64,000 nucleotides of DNA, taken from contig QHCD01000058.1 of NCBI GenBank assembly GCA_003244255.1, forward strand, positions 1-64,000, given 5' to 3'. This stretch comes from Pseudonocardiales bacterium. GTDB taxonomy: Bacteria; Actinomycetota; Actinomycetes; Mycobacteriales; QHCD01. The notes under the pieces were generated by a model. It was not told where the DNA came from and searched no databases. It saw only the letters and a list, made by a program, of their open reading frames with translations. Numbering within the stretch: position 1 is the stretch's first letter; each line of letters begins with the position of its first letter. Below, piece by piece: positions 10,278 through 20,627 of the stretch. The position numbers and the translations under genes were made by a program.

Positions 10278-11189
10278 TCAGTTCTTGCGCGCCACCTGCA
10301 CGCCCACGCTGTGGACGCCGACGCCGCGCGCGATCCAGCCGGCCGGGGCGAACCGCCCGACCGCCGAGGTCAGCGGCCGGTCAGGGGTGTCGAACGCAAG
10401 CACGGCTGGCCCAGCACCGGAGAGCACGGCGGGCACGCCGGCTGCCCGCAACGAAGCGATCAGGTCCGCGCCCGCGGGCATCGCGGCGGCCCGGTAGGGC
10501 TGGTGCAACCGGTCGTCAGTGGCCGCGAACAGCAGCGCCGGTTCGACGGTCAGCGCGTGCACGAGCAGCGCCGCGCGACCGGCCGTGTGGGCAGCATCAC
10601 GGTGCGGCACCTGGCCGGGCAACGCCGTCCGGGCAACCGATGTGGCGACGCCGCCGGGCGGCACGAAGATCCACACGCCCACATCCGGGGACGGCTCGAG
10701 GCGCGCTGCGCGGGCCCGCCCGTCCTGCGTCCATGCGATGGTGAGCCCGCCGTAGATGCAGGCGGCGACGTTGTCTGGATGTCCCTCGATGGAAGCCGCG
10801 CTGTCCAGGGCGGCCGCACGATCCTCCGGCTCCCCCGCGAGTGCGCGAGCGACGACGACGCCCGCGACGATCGCCGCTGCCGACGACCCGAACCCGCGTG
10901 CCTGCGGAATCGCGTTCTGGCACCGAATGTCGAGGCCTGATACCGCCACGCCGCGATCGGCCAGACATCCGATCGTGGTGGCGGCCACCAGATTGCCGCC
11001 GTCGTGTGGCAGCTGGCCGCGACCCTCGCCGGCGATGTCGACGGTCACGCCCGCTCGACCGGTCACGGTCACGGTCACGACGTCGATGAGATCGAGAGCG
11101 AGCGCGAGCGCATCGAAGCCGGGGCCGAGGTTCGCGCTGCTCGCCGGCGCCGAGGCCCGTGCCGCGGTTCCGGCGGGCAGGACCGTCAC
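10278..11189 (-). CDS. thrB: Homoserine kinase
   Basis: A GHMP-family kinase that phosphorylates homoserine to O-phosphohomoserine, the substrate of ThrC. The 303-residue protein has the N-terminal [21 protein letters not shown], the ATP-binding glycine/serine loop [16 protein letters not shown], and the C-terminal [12 protein letters not shown]. The start is GTG at 11189, overlapping the thrC stop (GTGA), so hom, thrC and thrB are coupled. About 100 bp downstream lies the rho promoter, so rho probably has its own transcript. Confidence 0.95.
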   Translation of the reverse strand: MTVLPAGTAARASAPASSANLGPGFDALALALDLIDVVTVTVTGRAGVTVDIAGEGRGQLPHDGGNLVAATTIGCLADRGVAVSGLDIRCQNAIPQARGFGSSAAAIVAGVVVARALAGEPEDRAAALDSAASIEGHPDNVAACIYGGLTIAWTQDGRARAARLEPSPDVGVWIFVPPGGVATSVARTALPGQVPHRDAAHTAGRAALLVHALTVEPALLFAATDDRLHQPYRAAAMPAGADLIASLRAAGVPAVLSGAGPAVLAFDTPDRPLTSAVGRFAPAGWIARGVGVHSVGVQVARKN

Positions 11190-12250
11190 GACAGGTCGAG
11201 CATGCCGGCCACCGCGCGCGCGTCGACCGGAACCGTCAACGGCTTGGGCGCGCCGGAGATCGCCCAGTCCGGGTCCTTCAGGCCGTTTCCGGTGACGGTG
11301 CAGACCACCTGGGCGCCGCGCGGGCAGCGGCCGTCGGCCACCGTCGCGAGCAGACCGGCGACGCTCGCCGCCGACGCCGGCTCGACGAAGACGGCCTCCT
11401 CGCGGGCCAGCAGCCGGTACGCGGCGAGGATCTGCCGGTCGGTGACGGCGTCGATCAGGCCCGTGGACTCGTCGCGCGCGGCGATGGCCTGCTTCCACGA
11501 CGCCGGGTTGCCGATGCGGATCGCCGTGGCGATCGTGATCGGGTGCTCGACCGGCATCCCGGTGACGATCGGCGCCGACCCGGCGGCTTGGAAGCCGAAC
11601 ATCCGCGGCGTCGCATCGATGACGCCGTCGCGCGCATATTCCCCGTAGCCCTTCCAGTACGCCGTGATGTTGCCGGCGTTACCCACCGGCAGGCAGTGCA
11701 CGTCCGGCGCCCTGCCGAGGGTGTCGCATACCTCGAACGCCGCGGTCTTCTGGCCGTCGATCCGGTCCGGGTTCACCGAGTTCACCAGCGTGACGGCGTA
11801 GTCGTCGGCCAGATCGCGGGCGAGGACCAGGCAGTCGTCGAAGGAGCCCTCGACCTGCAGCAGGGTCGCGCCGTACACCAGCGCCTGCGCGAGCTTGCCC
11901 AGCGCGATCTTGCCGCGCGGCACGAGCACGGCGCACACCAGACCGGCGCGGACGGCGTACGCGGACGCCGAAGCGCTGGTGTTGCCGGTGCTCGCGCAGA
12001 TCACGGCCCGGCTGCCCTGCGCCCGGGCTTGGGTGATCGCGACGGTCATGCCGCGATCCTTGAACGAGCCGGTCGGGTTCGCGCCCTCCACCTTCAGGTG
12101 GACCTCGCATCCGGTGCGCTCGGACAACACCGGTGCCGGTAGCAGCGGAGTTCCGCCTTCGAGCAGGGTGACGGTCTCGGTGGTCGACGCCACCGGCAGG
12201 CGCTCGGCGTATTCGGCGATGACGCCGCGCCAGGCCGCCGTCCGACCCAT
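11186..12250 (-). CDS. thrC: Threonine synthase
   Basis: A PLP enzyme converting O-phosphohomoserine to threonine. The 354-residue form has the PLP lysine in [10 protein letters not shown] (about residue 64), the phosphate-binding loop [14 protein letters not shown] and the [15 protein letters not shown] segment. It is the short actinobacterial/plant-like type rather than the longer E. coli type. Its ATG at 12250 shares one base with the hom stop (TGATG). Confidence 0.96.
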   Translation of the reverse strand: MGRTAAWRGVIAEYAERLPVASTTETVTLLEGGTPLLPAPVLSERTGCEVHLKVEGANPTGSFKDRGMTVAITQARAQGSRAVICASTGNTSASASAYAVRAGLVCAVLVPRGKIALGKLAQALVYGATLLQVEGSFDDCLVLARDLADDYAVTLVNSVNPDRIDGQKTAAFEVCDTLGRAPDVHCLPVGNAGNITAYWKGYGEYARDGVIDATPRMFGFQAAGSAPIVTGMPVEHPITIATAIRIGNPASWKQAIAARDESTGLIDAVTDRQILAAYRLLAREEAVFVEPASAASVAGLLATVADGRCPRGAQVVCTVTGNGLKDPDWAISGAPKPLTVPVDARAVAGMLDLS

Positions 12251-13545
12251 CAGCCGACACCTCCTTCGACGCGCATCACGCTGGTGACGGCGCGCACGAT
12301 CGCGAGTTCATGCAGATCGGCAACGGTCGCGGAGAGCGCGGCGTCGGTCGCCGTGTGGGTGACGATGACGAGCACCGCATCGCTTCCCCGGCCCTCCTGG
12401 CGGACCGTGGAGATGCTCACGTCGTGGCTGGCAAACGCTTGCGCCACAGCCGAAAGCACGCCCGGCCTGTCATCGACATCGAGGCTCACGTGATAGCGCG
12501 TCAGCGTCTTGTCCATGGTCCGGAGCGCGAGCCGTGACGTCGCCGGTGCTGCCGTTCCGCGGCCACCGCTGCGCCGGTTGCGGGCCGCCGCGACGACGTC
12601 GCCGAGCACCGCGCTCGCCGTCGGCGAGCCTCCCGCGCCGCGGCCGTAGAACATCAGTTGCCCGGCGGCGTCGGCCTCGACGAAGACCGCGTTGAACCCA
12701 TCGCCGACGCTCGCCAGCGGGTGTGTGGCCGGGATCATCGCCGGGTGCACCCGGACGCTGACCGCCTCTGCGTCGGCATCGCGGACCCGTTCGCAGATGG
12801 CGAGCAGCTTGACCACGGAATCGATGTTGCGAGCACTCGCGATGTCGGCAGCGGTCACGTCGGAGATGCCTTCGCGGTAAACGTCGGCCGCGGTCACGGT
12901 CGTGTGAAAAGCCAGCCCCGCAAGGATTGCGGCCTTCGCTGCGGCGTCGAATCCGTCGATGTCCGAGCTGGGGTCGGCTTCGGCGTAGCCGAGCGCGGTG
13001 GCCTCCTCGAGCGCCTCGTCGAAGCTCTGCCCAGTGGCGTGCATCCGCGAGAGCACGTAGTTGGTGGTGCCGTTGACGATTCCGAGTACTCGGGTGACAC
13101 GATCACCCGAGAGCGATTCGGCCAGCGGCCGCAAGAGCGGTATCGCCGCGCCAACCGACGCCTCGTAGTAGAGGTCCACACCGGCTTCCTGCGCGGCCGC
13201 GTGCAGCGACATCCCGTCCTCGGCAAGCAACGCCTTATTCGCCGTCACCACCGACTTGCCGGATTTCATCGCCGCCAGCAGCAGCGATCGGGCCGGTTCG
13301 ATGCCGCCGATCACCTCGACCACGAGGTCGACGTCGTCGCGAGCCACGAGTTCGTCGGCGTCGGTGGTGAGCAGGTCGGCGGGCACGTCGGAATGCCGCT
13401 GCGGGCGGCGGACCGCGACGCCGGCGAGTTCCAGCGGCACGCCGACCCGCGCCGTCAGGTCGTCGCCGTGTTCGCCGAGCAGTCGCACCACTTCGCTGCC
13501 GACGTTGCCGCAACCCAGAACAGCCACCCGGATCGGATTGCTCAT
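12250..13545 (-). CDS. hom: Homoserine dehydrogenase
   Basis: NAD(P)-dependent reduction of aspartate semialdehyde to homoserine, the branch point to threonine and methionine. The 431 residues show the Rossmann loop [14 protein letters not shown] (residues 8-21), the [10 protein letters not shown] segment, the catalytic region [14 protein letters not shown], and [19 protein letters not shown]-terminal ACT domain (about residues 355-431, [19 protein letters not shown]) implies feedback control by threonine. The start at 13545 (MSNPIRV) was chosen because the upstream in-frame sequence is low-complexity. In M. tuberculosis lysA lies between argS and this gene; here it is absent. Confidence 0.96.
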   Translation of the reverse strand: MSNPIRVAVLGCGNVGSEVVRLLGEHGDDLTARVGVPLELAGVAVRRPQRHSDVPADLLTTDADELVARDDVDLVVEVIGGIEPARSLLLAAMKSGKSVVTANKALLAEDGMSLHAAAQEAGVDLYYEASVGAAIPLLRPLAESLSGDRVTRVLGIVNGTTNYVLSRMHATGQSFDEALEEATALGYAEADPSSDIDGFDAAAKAAILAGLAFHTTVTAADVYREGISDVTAADIASARNIDSVVKLLAICERVRDADAEAVSVRVHPAMIPATHPLASVGDGFNAVFVEADAAGQLMFYGRGAGGSPTASAVLGDVVAAARNRRSGGRGTAAPATSRLALRTMDKTLTRYHVSLDVDDRPGVLSAVAQAFASHDVSISTVRQEGRGSDAVLVIVTHTATDAALSATVADLHELAIVRAVTSVMRVEGGVG

Positions 13546-13595
13546 ACCGGCTGCCTCGACGTCGGCAGCTTGCCGGCCTCGTGCGTGCGCACGAC

Positions 13596-15239
13596 CTACA
13601 TCCGATCCGGGGCACTCACGCCGAGCACGCCGAGGCCGTTGGCGAGGACGACCCGCGTCGCCTCGCACAGCCACAGCCGCGCAGCGGTGAGCGGCGTCGC
13701 CTCCTCGTCACCCTGCGGCAGCACGCGGCATGCGTCGTAGAACCGGTGGTAGGTGCCGGCGAGCGATTCCAGATACCGCGCGACCCGGTGCGGTTCGCGC
13801 AACTCGGCGGCGCTCGCAACGGACCGCGGGTACTCCCCGACCGCGCTCAGCAGGTCGGTCTCGCGCTCGTCGGAGAGCAGGCCGGGATCGAAGTCGTCGC
13901 CACGGTCGATGCCCAGCTCGGCGGCGTTCCGCTGCAACGACGCAAGCCGTGCATGTGCGTACTGGACGTAGAACACGGGGTTCTCGTTGGTGTGCCGGAC
14001 CCACAGGTCGGCGTCGATGTCAATGGCCGAATCCATCGAGGACCGCACCAGCGCGTACCTCGCGGCATCCACGCTGATCGCGTCGACGAGCTCGTCGAGA
14101 GTGACGACGTTTCCGGCCCGCTTGGAGAGCCGCGATCCGTGCACCGTGACCAGCTGGCCGAGTGGAATCTCGAAGTGCTCGTCTGGATCCTCGCCGAGCC
14201 CGGCAACCATGGCTCGCATCCGGCCGAGGTAGCCGTGATGATCCGCTCCCAGGATGATGACCACCTTGTCGAAGCCGCGCTCGCGCTTGTCGACGTAGTA
14301 GGCGAGGTCGGCGCAGAAGTATGTCGGCCGGCCGTCCGAGCGAACGATCACGCGATCCTTGTCGTCGCCGAAATCCGTCGTACGCAGCCAGATCGCGCCG
14401 TCGGCGTCGAACACGTGGCCCGCAGCGCGCAGCCGCCGCACGGTGTCCTCGATCGCGCCGGAGGCGTGCAGATCGCGCTCGTTGAAGTAGACGTCGAAAT
14501 GCACGCCGAGGCGCTCCAGCGATGCGCGGATGTCGGCGAACATCAACTCGATGCCCTCGCGCCGGAAGACCTCGACCGCCTTCTCCTCGACCTCGCCGGT
14601 CAGGCCCGGGTTGGCATCGATCACCCGGCGGGCGATGTCCTCGATGTAGTGGCCCTGGTAGCCGTTCTCGGGCACCGGCGCCCCGGTCGCTACGGCGTAG
14701 AGCGATGCGGCGAACCGCTCGATCTGGGCGCCGGCATCGTTGAAGTAGTACTCGCGTTCCACATAAGCGCCACTCGCCTGCATCAGCCGTGCCATCGCAT
14801 CACCCACGGCCGCCCACCGCACGTGCGCGATGTGCAGCGGGCCGGTCGGGTTGGCGGAGATGAACTCCAGGTTGATCCGCTGGCCGGCGAGCGCGGTGTT
14901 GCTGCCGTAGGCAGTACCGGCCGTCACGACGGTGCGCGCCAGTTCGCCGAACGCGTCCTTGGCCAGCGTGACGTTGAGAAACCCGGGACCCGCGATGTCC
15001 ACCGCGGCGATGCCGGCGGCGGCCTCGAGCCTGGACTTGATCGCGGCGGCAACCTCCCGCGGTGGCTTGCCGGCCGGCTCTGCCAGGCGCAGCGCGACGT
15101 TGGTGGCGTAATCGCCGTGCTCACGGTTCTTCGGATGCTCGACGACGACGTCGTCGGGCACAGGCGCCGCGAAGTCGCCAGCGTCGATCGCGGCCGCGAC
15201 GGCGGCGCGGACGGTCTCGGCGAGATCGTCGGGGGTCAC
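13596..15239 (-). CDS. argS: Arginyl-tRNA synthetase
   Basis: A class I aminoacyl-tRNA synthetase charging tRNA-Arg. The 547-residue protein has an N-terminal Add-1 domain, the HIGH-type motif as HIAH in ISANPTGPLHIAHVRW, the YFNDAGAQIERFA segment, and the KMSK-equivalent SRLSKRAGNVV. It ends with the DALR anticodon-binding domain (YVQYAHARLASLQRN). The start is GTG at 15239. It heads the left-directed block, and only 50 bp separates its stop from hom. Confidence 0.96.
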   Translation of the reverse strand: MTPDDLAETVRAAVAAAIDAGDFAAPVPDDVVVEHPKNREHGDYATNVALRLAEPAGKPPREVAAAIKSRLEAAAGIAAVDIAGPGFLNVTLAKDAFGELARTVVTAGTAYGSNTALAGQRINLEFISANPTGPLHIAHVRWAAVGDAMARLMQASGAYVEREYYFNDAGAQIERFAASLYAVATGAPVPENGYQGHYIEDIARRVIDANPGLTGEVEEKAVEVFRREGIELMFADIRASLERLGVHFDVYFNERDLHASGAIEDTVRRLRAAGHVFDADGAIWLRTTDFGDDKDRVIVRSDGRPTYFCADLAYYVDKRERGFDKVVIILGADHHGYLGRMRAMVAGLGEDPDEHFEIPLGQLVTVHGSRLSKRAGNVVTLDELVDAISVDAARYALVRSSMDSAIDIDADLWVRHTNENPVFYVQYAHARLASLQRNAAELGIDRGDDFDPGLLSDERETDLLSAVGEYPRSVASAAELREPHRVARYLESLAGTYHRFYDACRVLPQGDEEATPLTAARLWLCEATRVVLANGLGVLGVSAPDRM

Positions 15240-15280
15240 CGTCCCAGGTTACCGGTGGGCAGCCTCGGTCCGCCCATGCG

Positions 15281-16030
15281 TTACCGCGCGGGAGGGCGGG
15301 CTCGGGTCCGGGTCGCGATCGTGATGATCTCGTGGCTCTGCTCGGTGAGCGGGCCACGATCCCAGTCGCCGCACTGAGCCTCGATCGCGAGACCGGCCTC
15401 GGTCAGGAACCCGGCGAGCGCGTTCACGGACAGGAACCGCAGCCGCCCCCGGCTAACCTGTGGCCGGTCCCACATCGGGCCGGAGAACGTCTCGCTGAGC
15501 GAGACGACGTCGCCGGTCACCGGCGTCTGGACCCGGTGCGCCACCCGCATCGCCACGCCGTCGGCCCCCGTAACCTCGGTCGCGTTCTCCGGCGTCCACT
15601 GCTCCCACACCCGTACCAGCGGGTTTCTGGTCTCGAAGGCGAATCGGCCGTCGTCGGTCAGCGCCGACCGGATCGCCTCCAGCGAGGCTCGCAGGTCGTC
15701 GTCGTCGACGAGTTCTTGGAAGGCGTGCCCCGTCATCACGACGAGGTCGAACTCGCGATCGAACCGCATGGACGCCGCATCGCCGAGGATGCAGTCGACG
15801 CCCGAACCCGCGCGCGCCCGGTCGAGCATCGCGCGGTCCGGATCGACGCCGCACAGCTGGCCGGGATGTCCGGACTCCCTGGCCCGGCGCAGCAACCCAC
15901 CGGTGCCGCACCCGACATCGAGCACCGCCGTGGCGGCGGTCACCAGCGCCAGGTAGAAGTCGTCGCTGGCGCCCCAAGGGTTGAGCACGTCGTACCACTC
16001 GGCGAGCTGCTCCGCCGTCGCATCCACCAT
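15281..16030 (-). CDS. SAM-dependent methyltransferase (class I)
   Basis: Contains the SAM-binding motif VLDVGCGTGGLLRRA and the downstream acidic residue in CGVDPDRAMLDRA, then DFDLVVMTG-type strand 4 (EFDLVVMTGHAFQELVDDDD), typical of Methyltransf_11/25 small-molecule enzymes. The substrate is unknown. I prefer the ATG at 16030 (249 residues) because GAGGA precedes it; a longer reading starts at 16090. It lies only 70-130 bp upstream of argS and just downstream of the LuxR-type regulator, so cotranscription with either is possible. Confidence 0.85.
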   Translation of the reverse strand: MVDATAEQLAEWYDVLNPWGASDDFYLALVTAATAVLDVGCGTGGLLRRARESGHPGQLCGVDPDRAMLDRARAGSGVDCILGDAASMRFDREFDLVVMTGHAFQELVDDDDLRASLEAIRSALTDDGRFAFETRNPLVRVWEQWTPENATEVTGADGVAMRVAHRVQTPVTGDVVSLSETFSGPMWDRPQVSRGRLRFLSVNALAGFLTEAGLAIEAQCGDWDRGPLTEQSHEIITIATRTRARPPAR

Positions 16031-16099
16031 CGCGCAATCCTCGCGACACGCCGCCGTGCGCCGCATCGGAGTTTCCGCCGGCGCCGCCATCCACCGAGC

Positions 16100-19000
16100 T
16101 CAGGTGTTGGCGTCGCGGGCGACCTCGTCGGTGAGCAGGCCGTGTCGGCGCGCGATCGCGACCGCTTCGGTGCGACCGGAGGCGCCGAACTTGGCCAGGA
16201 TGTTCGAGACGTGCACGCTGACGGTCTTGGGGCTGATGAACAACTGGCCAGCGATCTGGCTGTTGCTGCGGCCGGCTGCGACCAGGGCCAGCACCTCGTT
16301 CTCGCGCGCGGTCAGCGGCTCGTCGCGTCGCGACGACGGCGGGTGATGCGACGACGATCCCGGTCCAGCCAGCGTCCGCAGCTCGGCGAGCAGCGGGCCT
16401 GCGCGCAGCGACTCGGCCTCGGCGCGGGCGGCGTCGACCTCGGTCCGGGCGGCCGCCGCGTCTCCGCCTGCGCGCAGCACGGCCGCGAGCCGGCCGCGCG
16501 ATCGGGCCGTCTCATAGCGGTGACCGAAGCGCTCGAAAGCATCGACGGCGGCTCGCCACAGGTCGAGCAGCTCGGCCAGCTCGGGGGGTTCCACACCGCA
16601 GATCCACCGCAGCCGCGCGCACTCCGCGCGCAGCCGGGCGAGCCATGCCTGGCTCTCCGGACCGCGCCGGCGACCACGCGGGCGCGCCAGCCGGCCTGGA
16701 TCGAGCGTGATCGTGGCGAGGGCGATACCGCGATCGGCGTATGCCGCCCGGTCGGCCGCGCCCGCGCGGACAGCGGCAGCGCCCAGCACACCGAGCAGCA
16801 CCGCGGACAGCCGGATCCGGGCCTCGAACATCGGTTCCTGCCACTGCGCCGTCACCGCGTCGACGACGTCGTCGTGCATCGAGATCGCGGCCGGCAGGTC
16901 GCCGGACTGGGCGAGCAGCTCGATCGCCGGTGCCCCACAGGTGATCGCGATCCACCCGTCGCGGATGCACCATTCCCGCAGGCCGGCGAGGTGCGCAAGC
17001 GCGTCGAGGTCGCCGCGGCCGGCGGCGAGATCGAGCCGCGCGGCGGTTATCGACGCCTCGATCAGTGCCGGTGGAGCGTCGCCACCGACGTCGAGGATGG
17101 AACCGGCGAGGTCCCAGTCGCCGCGGATGTAGGCAACCACGCCGGCCATCGTGCGGGATTGGAATGCGTAGGGCGCCCACGGCTGCCCGATCGCGACCGA
17201 GAGATCCCATCCCCGGTGATAGGCATCGAAGGCGGCATCGAGCTGGCCCTGGTCGAAGTGCAGGCCGCCGAGGTTGAATAGGCCACGCAGCTCGGCGGCG
17301 GTCGCGCCGGCCGAGCGCGCCTGGGCGATGGACTCGCGCAGCGCGGCGGCCGCCAGTTCCGGCTTGCCGGCGCGCTCATCGAGCCTCGCGAGCGACGTCG
17401 CGACGTCGGCGGCGACGTCGACGAGATCGAACTCGCGCGCCAGGGCCAGCGCCTCGGCCGCGCGTCGGGCCGCCTCGTCGTCGCGGGACAGCTCGAAGTT
17501 GACCCGCGCCAGCAGGGCGAGCACCCGGGCGCGCAGGGCGCTTGGCGGCTCGGCGGACAGCAGGCGCGCCGCCTCCGCGCAGCGCTCCAGGGCAGCGGCG
17601 GTGTCATCGGTGGACCAAGCCGCGATCGCGATGGCATGCAGCAACCGGGCCCGGCTCACCGGATCGGCTTCGGCCGGGAGGCACGCGAGCTGGTCACTCG
17701 CGAGCGCGTGGGCACGGTCGGGCAGACCGGCGGCGACGGCGGCGGCGCTGGCCCGCACAGCCAGATCGGTCGGGTCGATCCGGTCGGTGCCCCGGGCGTT
17801 GACCGCCGCCGCGACGGTCGCATCGGCCAGCAGCTCCAGCGCCACCTCGTAGTGCCGGACAGCTTCCCCAGGGCCGCCGACCGCCATCGCCTCGTCGCCG
17901 GCCTGGATGCTTGCCCTGGTGGCGCCCGGCAGGTCGTGGGCGATCCTGGCGTGGCGGGCCAGTTCGGCGGCGGTGCCGGCCACCTCCCGACCGGCCAGGG
18001 CGCGTGCGTAGGCCGCGTGTAGCCGGATCCGCTCGCCGGGCAGCAGGTCCGCATAGACGGCTTCGGCCAGCAGGGCGTGCCGGAACGCGTAGCCGTCGGT
18101 TCCCACGGCGACCAAGACGTTCGCCTCGACGGAGGCCCGCACGCCGCGATCCAGCGTCACGCCGTCGATCCCCGCGCCCCGAGCGAGCAACTCGTGCGAC
18201 ACCCGACGTCCGGTCGCCGACGCCGCCCGCACGACCAGCCGTCCGTCGTCGTCGAGTCGATCCAGCCGGGCGAGCAGGACGTCGGCGAGCTCTGCCGGCA
18301 GCGCGCCGCCGGTCGACTCCGCGGCCGCGACGAGCTCCTCGGCGTAGAACGGATTCCCGTCGGCGCGCCCGAGGATCGCGAGCAGATCCCGCTCAGACAG
18401 CGACTCCGGGCGCAGCGCCCGGACGAGAACGCGCAGGTCGGCGGTGCTCAAGGGCGCGAGCTGCAGCCGGCTCACGCTCGGGCGCCGGGTCCACTCCGCC
18501 AGGGTTGCGCGCAGCGGATGGCGCCGGTGCAGATCGTCCGAGCGATACGACGTGAGGATGCCGACCGGGGTATCGAACGGGCGGCTGAAGCAGAACGTGA
18601 GCAGTTCCCGGGTTGACTGGTCGGCCCAGTGCACGTCTTCCACGACGAGCAGCAGCGGCGCGTCGTGGCCGAGCCTGGTGAGCCCTTCGTGCACGGCATC
18701 GAAGAGTGCCGACCGGTCGGTCACCTCGAGATGCGCGGCCCCCTCGGGATGGGCCGTCCCGGGATGATGGGCCACCTCGGAGTCCGGGGCCGCCTCGGAA
18801 TCGGGGGCCGCATCGGCGAGCAGGCGGTGGCGCGGTAGCAGCCGGGCGATTGCCGGGCTGTCCCGCCCGAGCGACGTCGCGATGTCGGCTGATTCGCCGG
18901 CGAGCCGGCCGAACGCCTCGCTGAAGGGCAGGTAAGGCATCGAGCCGTCACCGAAATCGAGGCAGTGCCCGATCAGCATCCGCCAACCGGCCACCCCGGC

Positions 19001-19258
19001 GAGCCGACCCACCTCGGCGAGTACCCGGCTCTTGCCGACGCCGGCATCACCGCCCAGGACCACGTGGCCGCCGGGGTTGCCGTCGATGCCCAGCAGGTCG
19101 CTCACCCGGCGGATCTCCTCGTCACGGCCGACCAGCGGGCTCAGCGGCGGTTGCGACGGCACGTCCACCATCATCGCGGACAGCGCCGACAATGCTCGCT
19201 GCGCTGCCACGGTCGAGTCCGCCGGCTGAGTTGCCGCGCGGGCGGCGGTCTGGGTCAC
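16100..19258 (-). CDS. Large ATP-binding LuxR-family regulator (LAL type)
   Basis: A 1052-residue cytoplasmic transcription regulator. Near the N-terminus is an AAA ATPase with Walker A GGDAGVGKS (residues 69-77) and LLLVVEDVHWADQSTREL as Walker B. A long helical, TPR-like middle follows, and a C-terminal LuxR helix-turn-helix (LTARENEVLALVAAGRSNSQ ... SPKTVSVHVSNILAKFGASG). Such proteins respond to an unknown ligand and often act as pathway activators. The start is GTG at 19258 without a strong ribosome site. The neighbouring methyltransferase is a possible target; no direct evidence. Confidence 0.92.
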   Translation of the reverse strand: MTQTAARAATQPADSTVAAQRALSALSAMMVDVPSQPPLSPLVGRDEEIRRVSDLLGIDGNPGGHVVLGGDAGVGKSRVLAEVGRLAGVAGWRMLIGHCLDFGDGSMPYLPFSEAFGRLAGESADIATSLGRDSPAIARLLPRHRLLADAAPDSEAAPDSEVAHHPGTAHPEGAAHLEVTDRSALFDAVHEGLTRLGHDAPLLLVVEDVHWADQSTRELLTFCFSRPFDTPVGILTSYRSDDLHRRHPLRATLAEWTRRPSVSRLQLAPLSTADLRVLVRALRPESLSERDLLAILGRADGNPFYAEELVAAAESTGGALPAELADVLLARLDRLDDDGRLVVRAASATGRRVSHELLARGAGIDGVTLDRGVRASVEANVLVAVGTDGYAFRHALLAEAVYADLLPGERIRLHAAYARALAGREVAGTAAELARHARIAHDLPGATRASIQAGDEAMAVGGPGEAVRHYEVALELLADATVAAAVNARGTDRIDPTDLAVRASAAAVAAGLPDRAHALASDQLACLPAEADPVSRARLLHAIAIAAWSTDDTAAALERCAEAARLLSAEPPSALRARVLALLARVNFELSRDDEAARRAAEALALAREFDLVDVAADVATSLARLDERAGKPELAAAALRESIAQARSAGATAAELRGLFNLGGLHFDQGQLDAAFDAYHRGWDLSVAIGQPWAPYAFQSRTMAGVVAYIRGDWDLAGSILDVGGDAPPALIEASITAARLDLAAGRGDLDALAHLAGLREWCIRDGWIAITCGAPAIELLAQSGDLPAAISMHDDVVDAVTAQWQEPMFEARIRLSAVLLGVLGAAAVRAGAADRAAYADRGIALATITLDPGRLARPRGRRRGPESQAWLARLRAECARLRWICGVEPPELAELLDLWRAAVDAFERFGHRYETARSRGRLAAVLRAGGDAAAARTEVDAARAEAESLRAGPLLAELRTLAGPGSSSHHPPSSRRDEPLTARENEVLALVAAGRSNSQIAGQLFISPKTVSVHVSNILAKFGASGRTEAVAIARRHGLLTDEVARDANT

Positions 19259-19285
19259 GTCACGGTTGCCGTGCGCAGGCTGTGC

Positions 19286-19447
19286 TCAGCTCGCGAGCGG
19301 GTCGCGGCGGGCCGCACCCGCCGACGCGGGCGCGCTGCCGCGGCGCCGGACACGGTGTCCACGGCGCGACCGGCTCGGGAACTCGGCGGCAACCCGCTCG
19401 CGACGGTAGGCGACCTCGGCATCGATGGACGGCTGCAGCACGTTCAT
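19286..19447 (-). CDS. Small conserved hypothetical protein
   Basis: A 53-residue protein starting MNVLQPSIDAEVAYRRERVA and ending in a strongly basic Arg-rich tail. It is preceded by AGGAGGAGCGAAAC, a near-perfect ribosome site 7 bases from the ATG at 19447, and this decides both the gene and the start. The N-terminal motif (IDAEVAYRRER) resembles small actinobacterial proteins of unknown role that often sit beside regulators. It lies 27 bp upstream of the LAL regulator on the same strand. The 230 bp between it and the tRNA holds no recognisable gene. Confidence 0.6.
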   Translation of the reverse strand: MNVLQPSIDAEVAYRRERVAAEFPSRSRRGHRVRRRGSAPASAGAARRDPLAS

Positions 19448-19680
19448 GTTTCGCTCCTCCTGTGTGGTCCGACGCGACCAACGATGCGCGTCTAAGGAGG
19501 TGGCGGGCATCGGTAGGAGTACCTATTTCGCAGCGGACGGCGCAACGGCCGCCTTAGAACGGGTGGCGGGGGCCGGCAGCGCGGCGGACGTTCCAAACAG
19601 GGCTCCTAGGACCCGGTTGCGGCCTCACCGGACCCGCCGCGCGGTCATGGTTTCGGCTGATAACCTGGCCCGGCGTCCCC

Positions 19681-19755
19681 GCCCCCGTAGCTCAGGGGAT
19701 AGAGCACCGCCCTCCGGAGGCGGGTGCGCAGGTTCGAATCCTGCCGGGGGCACCA
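19681..19755 (+). tRNA. tRNA-Arg (anticodon CCG)
   Basis: The acceptor arm GCCCCCG pairs with CGGGGGC, followed by A and an encoded CCA. The D arm is GCTC/GAGC. The anticodon stem CCGCC/GGCGG holds the loop CTCCGGA, giving anticodon CCG (decodes CGG). The T arm is GCAGG-TTCGAAT-CCTGC, and the variable loop is 4 bases, total 75. It marks the left border of the toxin and restriction island, a common integration position. Confidence 0.96.
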
Positions 19756-19799
19756 TGACGCAGGCCCCGTTCTTGCGGAGCCCGAGGCGATCGAAGAGG

Positions 19800-20183
19800 C
19801 TAGGTGCGAACGGGTGCGCGGCGCAGGAAGGTCTCGGTGCCGGGCGGTGGCAGAGCGCTGGCCCGGTAGAGCGCGCCGAGTACATCGACCACGGCCCCGA
19901 TGAACGACCGGTCTTGCCCGAATGTGCGGTACGCGACGTAGATGATGCCGTGGTGGACGCGACCACCCGTGCGCCAGTCGCTGGCGATCGCGGTGAAGTC
20001 CGCGATGTTCGCCGTCACCAGCACCCGCTGCTGATCGGTGGCATGCGCGAGCAGGTCCTGGTCCGAAGTGGACACCAGCGAGACGTCGTCGACGACCGCG
20101 ACGACGTCGTATCCCCGCCGGCGCAGCTGGTCGGCGATGGTGCCGCTGAGCATCTCGTCGAGCAGCAGACGCGGGTCAATCAC
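19800..20183 (-). CDS. PIN-like toxin, DUF5615 type
   Basis: A predicted ribonuclease toxin of 127 residues. It has the N-terminal RLLLDEMLS acidic strand, TSDQDLLAHATDQQRVLVTANIADF and VHHGIIYVAYR, the arrangement of DUF5615/Mut7-C-like PIN relatives. I place the start at the GTG at 20183, because it shares GTGA with the antitoxin stop and gives coupled translation; the longer reading from 20213 lacks a ribosome site. It is second in a two-gene antitoxin-toxin operon. Confidence 0.8.
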   Translation of the reverse strand: MIDPRLLLDEMLSGTIADQLRRRGYDVVAVVDDVSLVSTSDQDLLAHATDQQRVLVTANIADFTAIASDWRTGGRVHHGIIYVAYRTFGQDRSFIGAVVDVLGALYRASALPPPGTETFLRRAPVRT

Positions 20184-20626
20184 GTCGACAGGAGGTCCTG
20201 CCGCCGCTCCCACGCCGACAATGTCTCGGCCTCGAGCGCGTCGATGTCGACGATCCAGGCGTCGATCTCGTCCGGGTACGACGACCAGTAGCGGATCGCG
20301 GTGTCGATCAAGCGAGCCGGCACCCCCGTGTTCGTCGCGACGAGCGCGACGATGCCCTTCGCGTCGAGGCCCGGTTCGGCTGCCCGCGCCGACTTGACCG
20401 CTCGGATCATCTCGCGCACATCAGGTCCGCCCAGCAACACCGCACGACGGCCAGTCCGCCCGTCCCGGAACAGCACGCCTGGATGCTCGTCCATGCGCAG
20501 CGCTTCGTCGACGAACCGGTTGGCCGCCGACGAGCCGGACGCACCGGGGTGCCGCGCAACGTAGGAAGACAGGCGAGCGTTCACGCGCTCGTCGAACCGG
20601 ATCGATCGCGGCGAGGTACTACACAT
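20180..20626 (-). CDS. Antitoxin, RHH plus DUF433-like
   Basis: A 148-residue partner of the DUF5615-type toxin. The N-terminal segment (RSIRFDERVNARLSSYV...SAANRFVDEALRM) looks like a ribbon-helix-helix DNA-binding domain. The C-terminal part (GVLFRDGRTGRRAVLLGGPD ... GVPARLIDTAIRYWSSYPDE) matches the DUF433-type winged helix that binds such toxins. The ATG at 20626 directly abuts a perfect palindrome and has no ribosome site, so the mRNA is probably leaderless and autoregulated. Read upstream, the frame runs into hsdM antisense, so 20626 is the only sensible start. Confidence 0.8.
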   Translation of the reverse strand: MCSTSPRSIRFDERVNARLSSYVARHPGASGSSAANRFVDEALRMDEHPGVLFRDGRTGRRAVLLGGPDVREMIRAVKSARAAEPGLDAKGIVALVATNTGVPARLIDTAIRYWSSYPDEIDAWIVDIDALEAETLSAWERRQDLLST

Positions 20627-20627
20627 G

